The notes below the pieces were generated by a model. It saw only the letters and a list, made by a program, of their open reading frames with translations. It was not told the origin of the DNA and searched no databases. From assembly GCA_013911415.1 (NCBI GenBank), contig JACETI010000003.1, positions 160,001 through 224,000 on the forward strand: DNA of 64,000 nt, in the 5' to 3' direction. The translations under genes and the position numbers were made by a program. Below, one piece after another: positions 18,688 to 27,689 of this stretch (position 1 is the stretch's first letter; every line of letters starts with the position of its first letter). Origin of the DNA: Legionella sp. Its GTDB lineage: Bacteria > Pseudomonadota > Gammaproteobacteria > Legionellales > Legionellaceae.

Positions 18688-21165
18688 TCAGACATTATTT
18701 TTTGCTTGGAACAATACATCACCCGGATATAATTGTTCCGATTTGGGCTTCGAGAAAATAGATTGTAAAGGCATTAATGATTTCAAACTCAGCTGCTTGC
18801 GGTGAATTTTGTCGATATCTTCGTTAAGGAAAAAACCCTTTGCTCTTTTTTTTAAAGCATTCCACGCGGGCTTTGAATAATAAGCACTTGCGTTCTTCAG
18901 TACTTTTTTCTCATATTCTTTTAATAATGCGTAAGCGGCTAAACTTGCTTGAACAGACGTCTCTTTTTCTATATCTATGTCCTTCTCAATTAATTGCTCA
19001 GGTGATGCATTCCCAAAAAAAGATTTAAATGACACTCTACCCTCAATTTTTTGCTTCAGCAGAGGCCTGAACCATTGTTCTTTTTTAAGCGCTTCCAAAA
19101 AAAACATTTTTTGCTCAGCATCTAGCTCTGTTTTGAAGGTTTCAAGCGTCGTATTAAAATCAAGAGGACACTGAATAATCTCGGACAATTTAGGCAGGAT
19201 AGCATGGAACACTAGAGCAGGTTGTTCACCACTAAGGCATTGGAAAATTTTTCTAAAGTCCGCAGCGTTCCTTATTAAATCCTTGAAGAAAGGTGCGGTC
19301 TGATCGCAAATAATGGTCCGATCCTTATCGGCGAAAGGCTTAAGCATTTTATTAAAAGTTGAGATATCGTTACAAATCACTGCTAAACGAGGGCCGATCC
19401 TTTTACATAGGCTGGCTTTTTGATCTGTATTTAAACATAGAAAGATCTCCTGCAACTCCGAAAGAGTTTTCATCACTTGAGATAATGTCGTTAAACAAGC
19501 AATGAAAACGACCCCTCTTTGTTCATCATCTAAATGCCGGACTATCGTTAAAAAATCAAATGAATTGAAGATAATTTTTGGAAAGTGAGGCAAGAATGTC
19601 TGCAAGAAATTTGTTCTTTGCTCCGCGTCTAAGCATTCCAATATCATGTCGCAGTCAAAAGCGCTTTTGATAATATCAGCCAATACAGGAGAGAATGCCG
19701 TATACACTAGTGCTTTTTCATCCGTAGTCAGCATTGTCAGAAACGATCTCAAGGCGAATGCATTTTTAAAAACGATAGGTAAATAGGGGATGAGCGCTTT
19801 TGAAAGTACTTGCCTTTGCTCTAGAGTAAAAAATTTAAAAATTTCTTCAAAATCTTCAACTTTGATCGTTATGTAAGGTAAAACAGCAAGAAGCACATCG
19901 AGCATGAAGGATTGTTGCTCAGTGCCTAAACATCGTAAAATCCTTTTAAAATCTACCGAGCTTTGAATGATTTTTTCCCATTTAGCAGCTAATAGATTAC
20001 ATAAACTGTTTTTTTGTTTATTATCTAAATAATTAAACAATCTTTCGAGCTCAGAAATATTGCTAATCCATTTAGGGATGCGATAGCAGCAGACTTCCAA
20101 TACTATTGATTTCAGCTCATCATTTAAGCGCTTAAAAATTTCGGTAAAATCCCTATTGTTTTTAATAATTTTGTTGAATTGATTAATAAAATCGGTACCA
20201 CTTTTGTATGCCAATGGATTGCTTTTAAGATAACTTACTAAGCCTGTTATATTGTTTGGTTCAATGCATGTTTTAACTAATAATTGATGTTCCTGGAGTT
20301 GGGTCAGAATAATTTTGTTTACACTACCCCATTTGAGAGCAACAATACGTGGAATAAGTATATCTCCCTCGACTGTTTCTTTTATTATAAAGCATTCGTC
20401 CATAGTCAAATTGAGGAGATTACCATCGACCGTTAATAACCGATTGAGTCGGTTTAATATGCTGCTATACGCGCCGTAATCGTAACCTTTTTCTTTGTAC
20501 CCTGCGTAAACATCTGATAAGGTGGATCGTAAACTCTCACTAAGCATTTGAACAAGGGTATAGGGATTTAAAGATGCTTCAAATGTTTCCTTAAGTGCTT
20601 TGAGGATTTTTTCGTCCAGCAAAAGTCCCTGATGCAGATCATTTCCGTTCCGTTGCCTGACTCCAAAACCATGAAGACTGGCAAGTGTAAAAAAGCGATT
20701 CGTCTCATGCACACCATTGGTTAATTTAATTGCTGCTTTAATAACCAGTGATTCACGTACTAGATGAAGTAACTGCAGAATGTTTTTAGGTTGACTCCAA
20801 CTTAAAATTATTTCTTGTACCCGATCATGAAATCCAGGAGAACAAGCCTCCGCACCCTCCCCCAACTTTTCTAAAATAACTTGCTCTTCGCTAATCGTTA
20901 TTTTTCCTAAATGCTTAACCAAACCGCCGTTTAAACGCAGTTGGATAAGTTTTAATAAACCAGCTAGTTCTTCTTTCTCCCGGTAGGCGGAATGAGCACC
21001 AATGTGTTTTGTTAAATCCAAGTTTTTTATAAAAAGAGGAATAGGCTGTGCATTTAACTGAAGTTTTTCAAAATCGGTTAACTGTAATTCTTTCGGGGGG
21101 CTGAACTGAAGGATTGCGTCTTTATTTAAAAGAGGATCGATGATTAGGTTAAATTTATCCATCAT
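18688..21165 (-). CDS. 33-residue helical repeat protein, paralogue B
   Basis: An 825-residue paralogue of the adjacent gene, with the same order: N-terminal domain with SPGFHDRVQEIILSWSQPKN and FGVRQRNGND, a repeat array from residue 339, and a C-terminal cap (YYSKPAWNALK). It has about eleven 33-residue repeats, two more than paralogue A. The open frame continues upstream for another 63 codons, but that part reads through tRNA-Leu and tRNA-Cys genes and cannot be coding. The start is therefore placed at the ATG pair at 21165/21162, which aligns with the start of paralogue A. No strong ribosome site is visible. Function unknown; effector role inferred. Confidence 0.75.
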   Translation of the reverse strand: MMDKFNLIIDPLLNKDAILQFSPPKELQLTDFEKLQLNAQPIPLFIKNLDLTKHIGAHSAYREKEELAGLLKLIQLRLNGGLVKHLGKITISEEQVILEKLGEGAEACSPGFHDRVQEIILSWSQPKNILQLLHLVRESLVIKAAIKLTNGVHETNRFFTLASLHGFGVRQRNGNDLHQGLLLDEKILKALKETFEASLNPYTLVQMLSESLRSTLSDVYAGYKEKGYDYGAYSSILNRLNRLLTVDGNLLNLTMDECFIIKETVEGDILIPRIVALKWGSVNKIILTQLQEHQLLVKTCIEPNNITGLVSYLKSNPLAYKSGTDFINQFNKIIKNNRDFTEIFKRLNDELKSIVLEVCCYRIPKWISNISELERLFNYLDNKQKNSLCNLLAAKWEKIIQSSVDFKRILRCLGTEQQSFMLDVLLAVLPYITIKVEDFEEIFKFFTLEQRQVLSKALIPYLPIVFKNAFALRSFLTMLTTDEKALVYTAFSPVLADIIKSAFDCDMILECLDAEQRTNFLQTFLPHFPKIIFNSFDFLTIVRHLDDEQRGVVFIACLTTLSQVMKTLSELQEIFLCLNTDQKASLCKRIGPRLAVICNDISTFNKMLKPFADKDRTIICDQTAPFFKDLIRNAADFRKIFQCLSGEQPALVFHAILPKLSEIIQCPLDFNTTLETFKTELDAEQKMFFLEALKKEQWFRPLLKQKIEGRVSFKSFFGNASPEQLIEKDIDIEKETSVQASLAAYALLKEYEKKVLKNASAYYSKPAWNALKKRAKGFFLNEDIDKIHRKQLSLKSLMPLQSIFSKPKSEQLYPGDVLFQAKNNV
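19063..20151 (-). repeat. About eleven in-frame 33-codon repeats, paralogue B
   Basis: Eleven consecutive 99-base units starting at residue 339. Typical unit features are D-F at the start, E-Q near position 12 and an L-P-x-[IL] helix end near 25-28. Only the last unit carries a three-residue insertion. The units are too diverged to be recent DNA duplications. Confidence 0.78.
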
Positions 21166-21198
21166 TTTAAATAAATCATTAAATTGAAGAATATGAAT

Positions 21199-21285
21199 TG
21201 GTGCCCAGGGCCGGAATCGAACCGGCATGGTGTTACCACCGAGGGATTTTAAGTCCCTTGCGTCTACCTGTTTCGCCACCTGGGC
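21199..21285 (-). tRNA. tRNA-Leu (TAA)
   Basis: An 87-base type II tRNA with encoded CCA. The acceptor stem GCCCAGG/CCTGGGC is perfect, the T-loop is TTCGATT, a long variable arm is present, and the anticodon TAA lies in CTTAAAA. It is third in the Gly-Cys-Leu array after pgsA, the same order as E. coli glyW-cysT-leuZ. Confidence 0.95.
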
Positions 21286-21297
21286 AATTTTAAGGAA

Positions 21298-21368
21298 AGG
21301 CTGAGGCCGGAATCGAACCGGCGTACACGGCTTTGCAGGCCGCTGCATAACCACTCTGCCACACAGCC
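21298..21368 (-). tRNA. tRNA-Cys (GCA)
   Basis: A 71-base tRNA with anticodon GCA in CTGCAAA and a standard T-arm (GCCGG-TTCGATT-CCGGC). The acceptor stem GGCTGTG/CTCAGCC has a U-U mismatch at pair 6-67. The discriminator base is U, as usual for tRNA-Cys. CCA is not encoded; the genomic sequence continues TTCC, so CCA must be added after transcription. Confidence 0.93.
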
Positions 21369-21463
21369 AGTATCTGGATAAAACCAGTCTGAATTTAAGA
21401 CATTTAAGCAGTTTATATTACTTACGACAAAAGAAATGTATGAATATTTTCAAGATGTCGTAT

Positions 21464-21539
<76 letters not shown>

Positions 21540-21664
21540 AACGCTAAGCCGCTATTCTACCTTAAATCCTTATACTGTCAATCCCATCAGACTTAGTTTT
21601 TTATTCGAAATATCTACTAAACGAAAGTTGCACTCATTCACACCATCGAGCGCAAATATTTAAC

Positions 21665-22240
21665 CTAAATAACTAATGAATTTTTTTTAGTTAATTGAGG
21701 CCAAGCAATCGTTAGGTAAACAATCATCGACCATATCGTGATAATCGTAGAGAGATAAAGCAATCCAAAGCCTAACACCCCCCATCCCGACTGCGCTGGT
21801 GTAAAAGCAATTAAAAGAAAGATGGCTATCATTTGTATAACTGTTTTTACCTTTCCAATATAATTAACAGCAACGCTTGCTCGCTTTCCAATCTCTGCCA
21901 TCCATTCACGTAACGCGGAAACCACGATCTCCCGCCCGACAATAACAATCGCAGGAATAGTAATATAATCCATTTCTTTTGCACCCACTAAAAGCAGCAA
22001 ACAACAAGCGATCAATAGTTTATCTGCAACCGGGTCAAGAAATGCGCCAAAAGGGGATACTTGTTTCAAACGCCGAGCAAGGTAACCATCCAACCAGTCC
22101 GTAGCGCTCGCTAACGCAAAAATTGCCGCAGCGACTCCGTGCGCCCAGTGAAAAGGCAAGTAGAACACTAAGATGAATACAGGTATGAGAAGAATGCGCA
22201 TCAAGGTAAATAAGTTCGGCAAACTGGTAAAGATGTTCAT
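21665..22240 (-). CDS. pgsA: CDP-diacylglycerol-glycerol-3-phosphate 3-phosphatidyltransferase
   Basis: Makes phosphatidylglycerophosphate, the committed step to phosphatidylglycerol and cardiolipin, in the inner membrane. The CDP-alcohol phosphotransferase motif D-x2-DG-x2-AR-x8-G-x3-D-x3-D is intact (DWLDGYLARRLKQ ... GAFLDPVADK). Several hydrophobic helices are seen and the 191-residue length is normal. Its start overlaps the HAD gene by four bases (ATGA), and the tRNA-Gly-Cys-Leu array lies downstream as in E. coli. Confidence 0.95.
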   Translation of the reverse strand: MNIFTSLPNLFTLMRILLIPVFILVFYLPFHWAHGVAAAIFALASATDWLDGYLARRLKQVSPFGAFLDPVADKLLIACCLLLLVGAKEMDYITIPAIVIVGREIVVSALREWMAEIGKRASVAVNYIGKVKTVIQMIAIFLLIAFTPAQSGWGVLGFGLLYLSTIITIWSMIVYLTIAWPQLTKKNSLVI

Positions 22241-22908
22241 GAAAACTCTCTTCTAAGCGGCAAATCTAAGTAATGGGCAAGCGTAGAGTAACTATCAAAA
22301 ACAGCAAGCGCGCCCGCTTCTTTCAAATTTGCTGTTTGCAGGTGATAAAAATCCATCCCGATTGCATCCATATTAAGGTATCCCGCCATTTCAATATCAC
22401 TGACAGAATCACCTATCATTAAGGCCGCTTCTGCCGGAATATCGAGGGCTTCTAGAATTTCGCTCAGCATTTGAGGATCTGGTTTTGGAGGGGTTTGTCC
22501 TGCAGAACGTGTCAATTCAAATAAAGGAGCAATCCCAGAGGCATTTAACGCTCTAACCAAAGATTGTTGGCTTTTATTGGTTGCTATCGCAAGACGTTTG
22601 CCAGCTTGATGAGCTGCTTGCACGAAATCTTTAGCGCCAGGCATAAGAAAAACTTCCATATTTCTCGTCATTAATCCTTGATTGATTGCGGCTAATAAAT
22701 TTTCTTGTTGATCAACGGTTAGGTGAGGCAGTATTTTTTTAATGGTTACAATTAGCCCAAAAGGAATTGACTCGCGTACGTCGCTTTCGGCAACTGTACC
22801 TAAATGTAAGCGTTGTGTTTCTTTTGTAATAATTGAAACAATTTGACCGAAATTGTCACCTAAGGTGCCTTCCCAATCAAATACAATTAAACGGTAAATT
22901 TTATTCAT
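22237..22908 (-). CDS. HAD-IA hydrolase, phosphoglycolate-phosphatase-like
   Basis: A 223-residue haloacid-dehalogenase superfamily phosphatase. Motif I is FDWEGTL, keeping the nucleophile D11 but with Glu where the acid/base Asp normally stands; motif II is ATNKS; the lysine is in PPKPDP; motif IV is GDSVSDIE. A cap of about 70 residues between motifs I and II fits the Gph/PGP type. It overlaps rluC by eight bases and pgsA by four, so the three are cotranscribed. An rluC-HAD pairing is also known in Pseudomonas. The physiological substrate is unknown. Confidence 0.85.
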   Translation of the reverse strand: MNKIYRLIVFDWEGTLGDNFGQIVSIITKETQRLHLGTVAESDVRESIPFGLIVTIKKILPHLTVDQQENLLAAINQGLMTRNMEVFLMPGAKDFVQAAHQAGKRLAIATNKSQQSLVRALNASGIAPLFELTRSAGQTPPKPDPQMLSEILEALDIPAEAALMIGDSVSDIEMAGYLNMDAIGMDFYHLQTANLKEAGALAVFDSYSTLAHYLDLPLRREFS

Positions 22909-23851
22909 TTTTTTTAGCGGCTCCGGTACGTAACCTTTTTAATGCCGTTTGAAACCGCGGTTCCAAATCGGCTTCAAATAAATAAGATTTACCCTCCAGA
23001 GTAAATTGAATCGCTCTAGCATGCAAATAAAGACGTGAAGGCAAATCGTTTGTCGTTGGTTTCTCTTGTTTATTCCCGTATTTCTCATCTCCGACAATTG
23101 GATGTCCTAAATGAGCACTATGAACCCGTATCTGATGCGTTCTGCCCGTCTCTGGCTTCGCCTCTACCCAACAAAGATTTGTGTAATTCTCAAGTAAATT
23201 AAAACGCGTACAAGAAGGTTTACCCGATTCTTTAACAGCAACTATCCTTTCATTAGACTGCAAAATACTTTTTTCAAGCGCTGCATTGACAATACGGGGC
23301 GAAGAGCCAGTCCAACTATTAGACAATAGCGCCCAATACGTTTTCTGCACCGTTCTTGCCATCAACAACGCTTGCACTTTACGTAAAAAACTACGTTTTT
23401 TTGCCAGTAGTAAACAGCCAGATGTCTCTTTGTCTAAGCGATGAATTAATTCAAGGTACGGCAAATCTTCACGGATTTTGCGTAAAGCTTCGATAACACC
23501 CAAACTTAAGCCACTTCCCCCATGAACGGCTAGACCTGCTGGTTTATTTAATACCAACAAGCACTTGTCCTCGAACAAAATGCTGTTCTTAAGTAATTCG
23601 ACTAATCCTTTTCCTACGTTGATGGCTTCAGAATCGGGTGCCGAGACCTTCACGGGAGGAATCCTTACTTTGTCCTCACTCATCAGGCGAGAAGATACTT
23701 GTGCTCGTTTCGAATTAATACGCACTTCCCCGTTACGTATGATCCGGTAAATATGACTCTTAGGAACGCCCTTTAACACACGCAGAAGATAATTATCAAG
23801 GCGCTGGCCTGCCGTATTTTCATCAATTATGTCATATCTTACTGAAGGCAT
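22901..23851 (-). CDS. rluC: 23S rRNA pseudouridine synthase RluC
   Basis: Isomerises uridines of 23S rRNA (955, 2504 and 2580 in E. coli numbering). An N-terminal S4 RNA-binding domain (RLDNYLLRVLKGVPKSHIYRI) is followed by the RluA-type catalytic domain with HRLDKETSGCLLLAKK, in which the Asp is the nucleophile, and GRTHQIRVH. The 316-residue length is normal. It lies divergently from rne, the classic gammaproteobacterial arrangement, which supports RluC over RluD. Confidence 0.92.
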   Translation of the reverse strand: MPSVRYDIIDENTAGQRLDNYLLRVLKGVPKSHIYRIIRNGEVRINSKRAQVSSRLMSEDKVRIPPVKVSAPDSEAINVGKGLVELLKNSILFEDKCLLVLNKPAGLAVHGGSGLSLGVIEALRKIREDLPYLELIHRLDKETSGCLLLAKKRSFLRKVQALLMARTVQKTYWALLSNSWTGSSPRIVNAALEKSILQSNERIVAVKESGKPSCTRFNLLENYTNLCWVEAKPETGRTHQIRVHSAHLGHPIVGDEKYGNKQEKPTTNDLPSRLYLHARAIQFTLEGKSYLFEADLEPRFQTALKRLRTGAAKKNE

Positions 23852-23995
23852 GGCCCACTACACCTCTTACTCCAAGACTTCTAACAACTTGCCATTACTG
23901 CAGAATATAAGGCATAATGAAGTCATCAAAAGACCATCGTCAGGAAACCTTAATACTTTCCAATTGTTAGGGAACAATATCAATAAGGTATTATA

Positions 23996-24226
23996 TCACA
24001 CCATTATTGAACCTGGCACTGTGCTCTTTTTTAAGGTGAAACTCGTTACAAGATACAGCAATGCTTTTGTAAACGAGATACCCAATAAATAATTAAAGAT
24101 TTTTTTAATGATAAACCTAAGTGCACTCACCATTTTCATGCCATTTTGGTTGGGTGAAGCACCTAGGGAAAATAAAAACGCGCGTCCCTTAAGTAATATA
24201 TAAATTGAAAATAAATTTTCAGGCAT
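23996..24226 (-). CDS. Possible small membrane protein in the rluC-rne interval
   Basis: A 76-codon ORF in the 534-base gap between the divergent rluC and rne genes. The ATG at 24226 has AAGGA seven bases upstream. The product is hydrophobic and basic (FSIYILLKGRAFLFSLG; ISFTKALLYLVTSF), with perhaps two membrane segments. I do not recognise it. The region would also hold the rne 5' leader and the rluC promoter, so the ORF could be fortuitous. Nothing else was recognised in this gap. Confidence 0.3.
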   Translation of the reverse strand: MPENLFSIYILLKGRAFLFSLGASPNQNGMKMVSALRFIIKKIFNYLLGISFTKALLYLVTSFTLKKSTVPGSIMV

Positions 24227-24385
24227 GTATGCATCCTTATCATCACTATCATCACTCAACTCACGATCAGTGGGAGAATCATGTTTAATGCCGAATGAAT
24301 AACAGCAGCCTTGATGCAGGATTTGCAGGGCGATGGAAACCCAATGTATTCACTTAAGTGTTGCGCCCTTTACTGAGGGTGAACT

Positions 24386-26293
24386 ATGGAAAAAATGTTA
24401 ATAAATGCTACCCAAACCGAAGAAATTAGGGTGGCTCTTGTTAAAGATAAGCAATTATACGATCTTGATATCGAATGTCCGACAGAAGTTAAAAAGAAAG
24501 GTAATATCTATAAAGCAATTGTCACTCGTCGCGAACCCAGCCTCGATGCGGTTTTTGTTGAATATGGTGCAAAACGTCAAGGTTTCTTACCTTGCAAAGA
24601 AATTGCGCCTGAGTATTTCAGTAAACAACCTGAAAACACCGAAAATGAAAAAACGCTGATTACCTCCTTATTAAGAGATGGCCAAGAATTACTTGTTCAG
24701 GTTGACAAAGAAGAGCGCGGAAATAAGGGTGCTGCACTCACTACTTACATTACGCTAGCAGGTTGCTATCTCGTCCTCATGCCGAACAACCCAAAATCCG
24801 GTGGTATTTCGCGCCGCATTGAGGGAGACGAAAGGGACGAATTGAAAGAAACACTTAATGCCCTACAAATGCCTGATGACATGGGTGTTATTATCCGTAC
24901 CGCGGGCGTCGGCAAAAGTCATGCCGAACTTCAAAATGATCTCGACATGCTTTGTAATCAATGGCACGCCATTAAACAAGCCTATCAAGGACAATTAGCC
25001 CCGTGTTTAATTCATCAAGAGGGCGATGTTGTTATTCGTTCTATTCGCGATAATCTCCGTAAAGCCATCAGTGAAATCATCATCGACGACCAAATTTCTT
25101 ACGTCAAAGCGAAACAATATATCGAACAGGTTAAACCCGAATTTTTACCCAACCTTAAGCTGTATAACAGCACGATTCCTTTATTCAATTTTTACCAAAT
25201 TGAAAGTCAGATTGAACGTGCTTATCAGCGCACCGTTCCTCTTCCATCAGGTGGTGCATTAGTCATTGACCGCACTGAAGCGCTTGTTTCAATCGACATT
25301 AACTCTGCCAAAGCGACAAGCGGCACAGATATTGAAACAACAGCACTGAATACTAACCTTGAAGCCGCTGATGAAATTGCGCGACAGCTACGTCTGAGAG
25401 ATTTGGGTGGATTGATAGTCATTGATTTTATCGATATGAGCTCAAGTAAAAATCAACGAGAAGTTGAAAATCGACTCAAAGAAGCCTTTAAAGCAGATCG
25501 TGCAAGAATTCAAGTAGGACGTATTTCCCGGTTTGGCCTGCTTGAAATGTCTCGACAGCGCCTACGTCTGTCTTTAGGTGAAAGCGCACAAGAGATATGC
25601 CCCCACTGCGAGGGCAGAGGCACGGTAAGAAGTACACAATCTCATGGGCTTTCTATTATTCGGTTAATTGAAGAAGAAACCCTCAAAGAAGGCGTTGTCG
25701 AAGTCCAAGTTCAGTTATCCCCTGAAATGGCAACGTTCATCATGAATGAAAAACGAGACTTCATCACGATGATCGAAAAACGCCACAACGTCACTGTGGT
25801 TGTTGTTGCCAATCCACATTTGCAAATCTCTCAATATAAATTCACATTAATTCGTAAAGATGATCAGCGCGATAAACATAAAAAACCAAGCTATACACTC
25901 ATTGAGCCACCTGAATTAACGTTGGTTCGTTCGCACGAATCTACTCCTGCCGATGAGCCTGTTATTAAAACATTTGCGAACACTCGATCGACGACCCATC
26001 CGTCAAAAAGCTTTTTAAAGCATTTATGGGATAAAGTGGTCGGAACTTACCGCAAAGCGCCTGAAGGAGATGCACCTCCTGCTGCTCAACCCCAGCGAAA
26101 GGAAAACCATCCTCATCGACGCTCACAAGGTAATAAACGCCCACAGTCTTCGTCAAATCGCAGAGGTTCTGGTCAAGGCGGTCATTCACGCAATGCTCAT
26201 CCCAATAATGCTGCGCGTAAAAAACATACTTCGCCTTCCTCTGGACGCGGGCCAAGGACAGACAATACACGCAAAAAACAAACCAATGAATAA
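24386..26293 (+). CDS. rne: Ribonuclease E
   Basis: Endoribonuclease for rRNA and tRNA processing and mRNA decay. The N-terminal MEKMLINATQTEEIRVALV matches the E. coli start exactly in register. An S1 domain follows, then the DNase I-like catalytic core with SIDINSAKAT and VIDFIDMSS and the zinc-link CPHCEGRGTV. After residue about 515 only a short, basic, low-complexity tail remains (Arg/His/Ser/Pro-rich). The 635 residues are far fewer than the roughly 1060 of E. coli RNase E, so the degradosome scaffold is reduced. GAGGGTG precedes the ATG. It is divergent from rluC. Confidence 0.93.
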   Translation: MEKMLINATQTEEIRVALVKDKQLYDLDIECPTEVKKKGNIYKAIVTRREPSLDAVFVEYGAKRQGFLPCKEIAPEYFSKQPENTENEKTLITSLLRDGQELLVQVDKEERGNKGAALTTYITLAGCYLVLMPNNPKSGGISRRIEGDERDELKETLNALQMPDDMGVIIRTAGVGKSHAELQNDLDMLCNQWHAIKQAYQGQLAPCLIHQEGDVVIRSIRDNLRKAISEIIIDDQISYVKAKQYIEQVKPEFLPNLKLYNSTIPLFNFYQIESQIERAYQRTVPLPSGGALVIDRTEALVSIDINSAKATSGTDIETTALNTNLEAADEIARQLRLRDLGGLIVIDFIDMSSSKNQREVENRLKEAFKADRARIQVGRISRFGLLEMSRQRLRLSLGESAQEICPHCEGRGTVRSTQSHGLSIIRLIEEETLKEGVVEVQVQLSPEMATFIMNEKRDFITMIEKRHNVTVVVVANPHLQISQYKFTLIRKDDQRDKHKKPSYTLIEPPELTLVRSHESTPADEPVIKTFANTRSTTHPSKSFLKHLWDKVVGTYRKAPEGDAPPAAQPQRKENHPHRRSQGNKRPQSSSNRRGSGQGGHSRNAHPNNAARKKHTSPSSGRGPRTDNTRKKQTNE

Positions 26294-26367
26294 AAAATAC
26301 ACAGAAATGCTAATAAAAATCAAGGGTTAAATAGCATCTTTTTATGCCGTTCAATGGGAGCAATTGA

Positions 26368-26398
26368 TCAGGCTACAAGTTATCACTTCGTAGCCTGA
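26368..26398 (+). other. Hairpin in the rne-corC interval
   Basis: TCAGGCTAC (26368-26376) pairs with GTAGCCTGA (26390-26398). The stem can extend by AAGT/ACTT past one bulged C to a four-base loop. It is followed within seven bases by the GGAGGAG ribosome site of the next gene and not by a T-run, so a 5'-UTR structure is more likely than a terminator. Confidence 0.5.
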
Positions 26399-26420
26399 AG
26401 CATCGGAGGAGCTTCATTTC

Positions 26421-27686
26421 GTGAACCTATCACTTTTCACACTATCGAGTTCTTTAATCGGGCTGATTATACTTTCTGGCTTTTTCTCAACGTCAGAAAT
26501 TGGCATGCTATCGCTCAACCGTTATCGCTTAAGGTACCTTGTCAAACAAAATCACCGTCAAGCCATACGCGTGCATGAGATGCTTTTACGCCCTGATCGT
26601 TTACTTAGTTTAGTGTTGATAGGAACGACCTTTGCGAATATTCTGGCGTCTACCGTGGCAACACTTATTGGACAGCGTTTGTATGGTGATGCAGGTGTCG
26701 CAATTGCGACGTTGTTATTGACTTTTATTATCCTTGTTTTTGCTGAAATGGTACCGAAAACCATTGCGGCCCTACATCCTCAACAAACAGCCTTTAATAC
26801 GTCGTTTTTGCTACGAAACTTTCAAGTATTACTCGCTCCTATTATTTACGTTATCAGCTCTATCTCAACTTTCATTCTTCGATTGTTTGGCATCTCGGTC
26901 GAAAAAAACCAACGTGAGGCTCTGACCAAAGAGGAACTACAGCTAGTAGTACATGAAGCCGGGAGTTTGTTACCTGTTGAACATAAAAGTATGCTTATCA
27001 GCTTATTAGACCTCGAAAAAGCAACCGTTGAAGATATAATGATTCCAAAATCTTCCATTGTAGGGATAGATTTAGAAGAATCTTGGCACAATATCCTTGA
27101 AACCCTAGAAACAGCCCAACATACGCGCTTGCCCCTTTATCGAGAAACCATCGACAATTTAGTCGGGATCATTCACGTACGTGATGTGCTAAATTTAGCG
27201 CTTGAAGAAAAATTAGACATTCAACATCTTATTGACACCGCTGAAGCGCCCTATTTTATCCCTGAAGCAACCCCATTGAATGTACAAATTCTTCATTTTC
27301 AAAAAATGAAACGGCGTAGTTGTTTTGTCGTTGATGAATACGGTGATCTTTTAGGTTTGGCCACAATGGAAGACATTTTAGAAGAAATCGTCGGAGAGTT
27401 TACAACCGACATAGCCAGCCTAGGTAAAGATATTCTACCGCAAGAAGATGGTGCAATGATTATCGATGCAAGCATTACGCTTCGTCATTTGAAACGTTTA
27501 TTAGGATGGCAACTCCCTTCCTTGGGCCCTAAAACCTTAAGCGGTGCTATTATTGAATATCTCGGTTACATTCCTCCAGCGGACTGCTGTCTACAAATTA
27601 CTTCGTTTCAAATAGAAATTTTAAGTGTGCAAGACAACCGAATTAAAACCGTACGTGTTAAAAAGACCAATGCAAAAAAATGGTAA
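26421..27686 (+). CDS. DUF21/CBS/CorC domain membrane protein (CorB/YfjD-like)
   Basis: A 421-residue inner membrane protein with the CNNM/CorB order: DUF21 membrane domain with four hydrophobic segments (about 1-190, including the conserved AEMVPKTIA), a CBS pair (about 205-340, with DIMIP and VDEYGDLLGLATMEDILEE) and a C-terminal CorC/HlyC domain. Relatives act in magnesium export or homeostasis; the older name hemolysin C is misleading. The start is GTG at 26421, chosen because GGAGGAG lies nine bases upstream. A hairpin precedes it. The stop is three bases from the convergent 120-residue gene. Confidence 0.88.
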   Translation: MNLSLFTLSSSLIGLIILSGFFSTSEIGMLSLNRYRLRYLVKQNHRQAIRVHEMLLRPDRLLSLVLIGTTFANILASTVATLIGQRLYGDAGVAIATLLLTFIILVFAEMVPKTIAALHPQQTAFNTSFLLRNFQVLLAPIIYVISSISTFILRLFGISVEKNQREALTKEELQLVVHEAGSLLPVEHKSMLISLLDLEKATVEDIMIPKSSIVGIDLEESWHNILETLETAQHTRLPLYRETIDNLVGIIHVRDVLNLALEEKLDIQHLIDTAEAPYFIPEATPLNVQILHFQKMKRRSCFVVDEYGDLLGLATMEDILEEIVGEFTTDIASLGKDILPQEDGAMIIDASITLRHLKRLLGWQLPSLGPKTLSGAIIEYLGYIPPADCCLQITSFQIEILSVQDNRIKTVRVKKTNAKKW

Positions 27687-27689
27687 CTT

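Noticed and set aside
18437-18805. Short frames between and across the two repeat paralogues
   Set aside because: They overlap coding sequence or the short gap, have no ribosome sites and no recognisable composition.
21166-21354. 63-codon upstream extension of the 825-residue repeat protein
   Set aside because: It reads through tRNA-Leu and most of tRNA-Cys on the same strand, and the paralogue starts at the equivalent of 21165.
25965-26330. Open frames on both strands across the rne tail
   Set aside because: They arise from the low-complexity coding sequence of the RNase E tail; no independent start signals.
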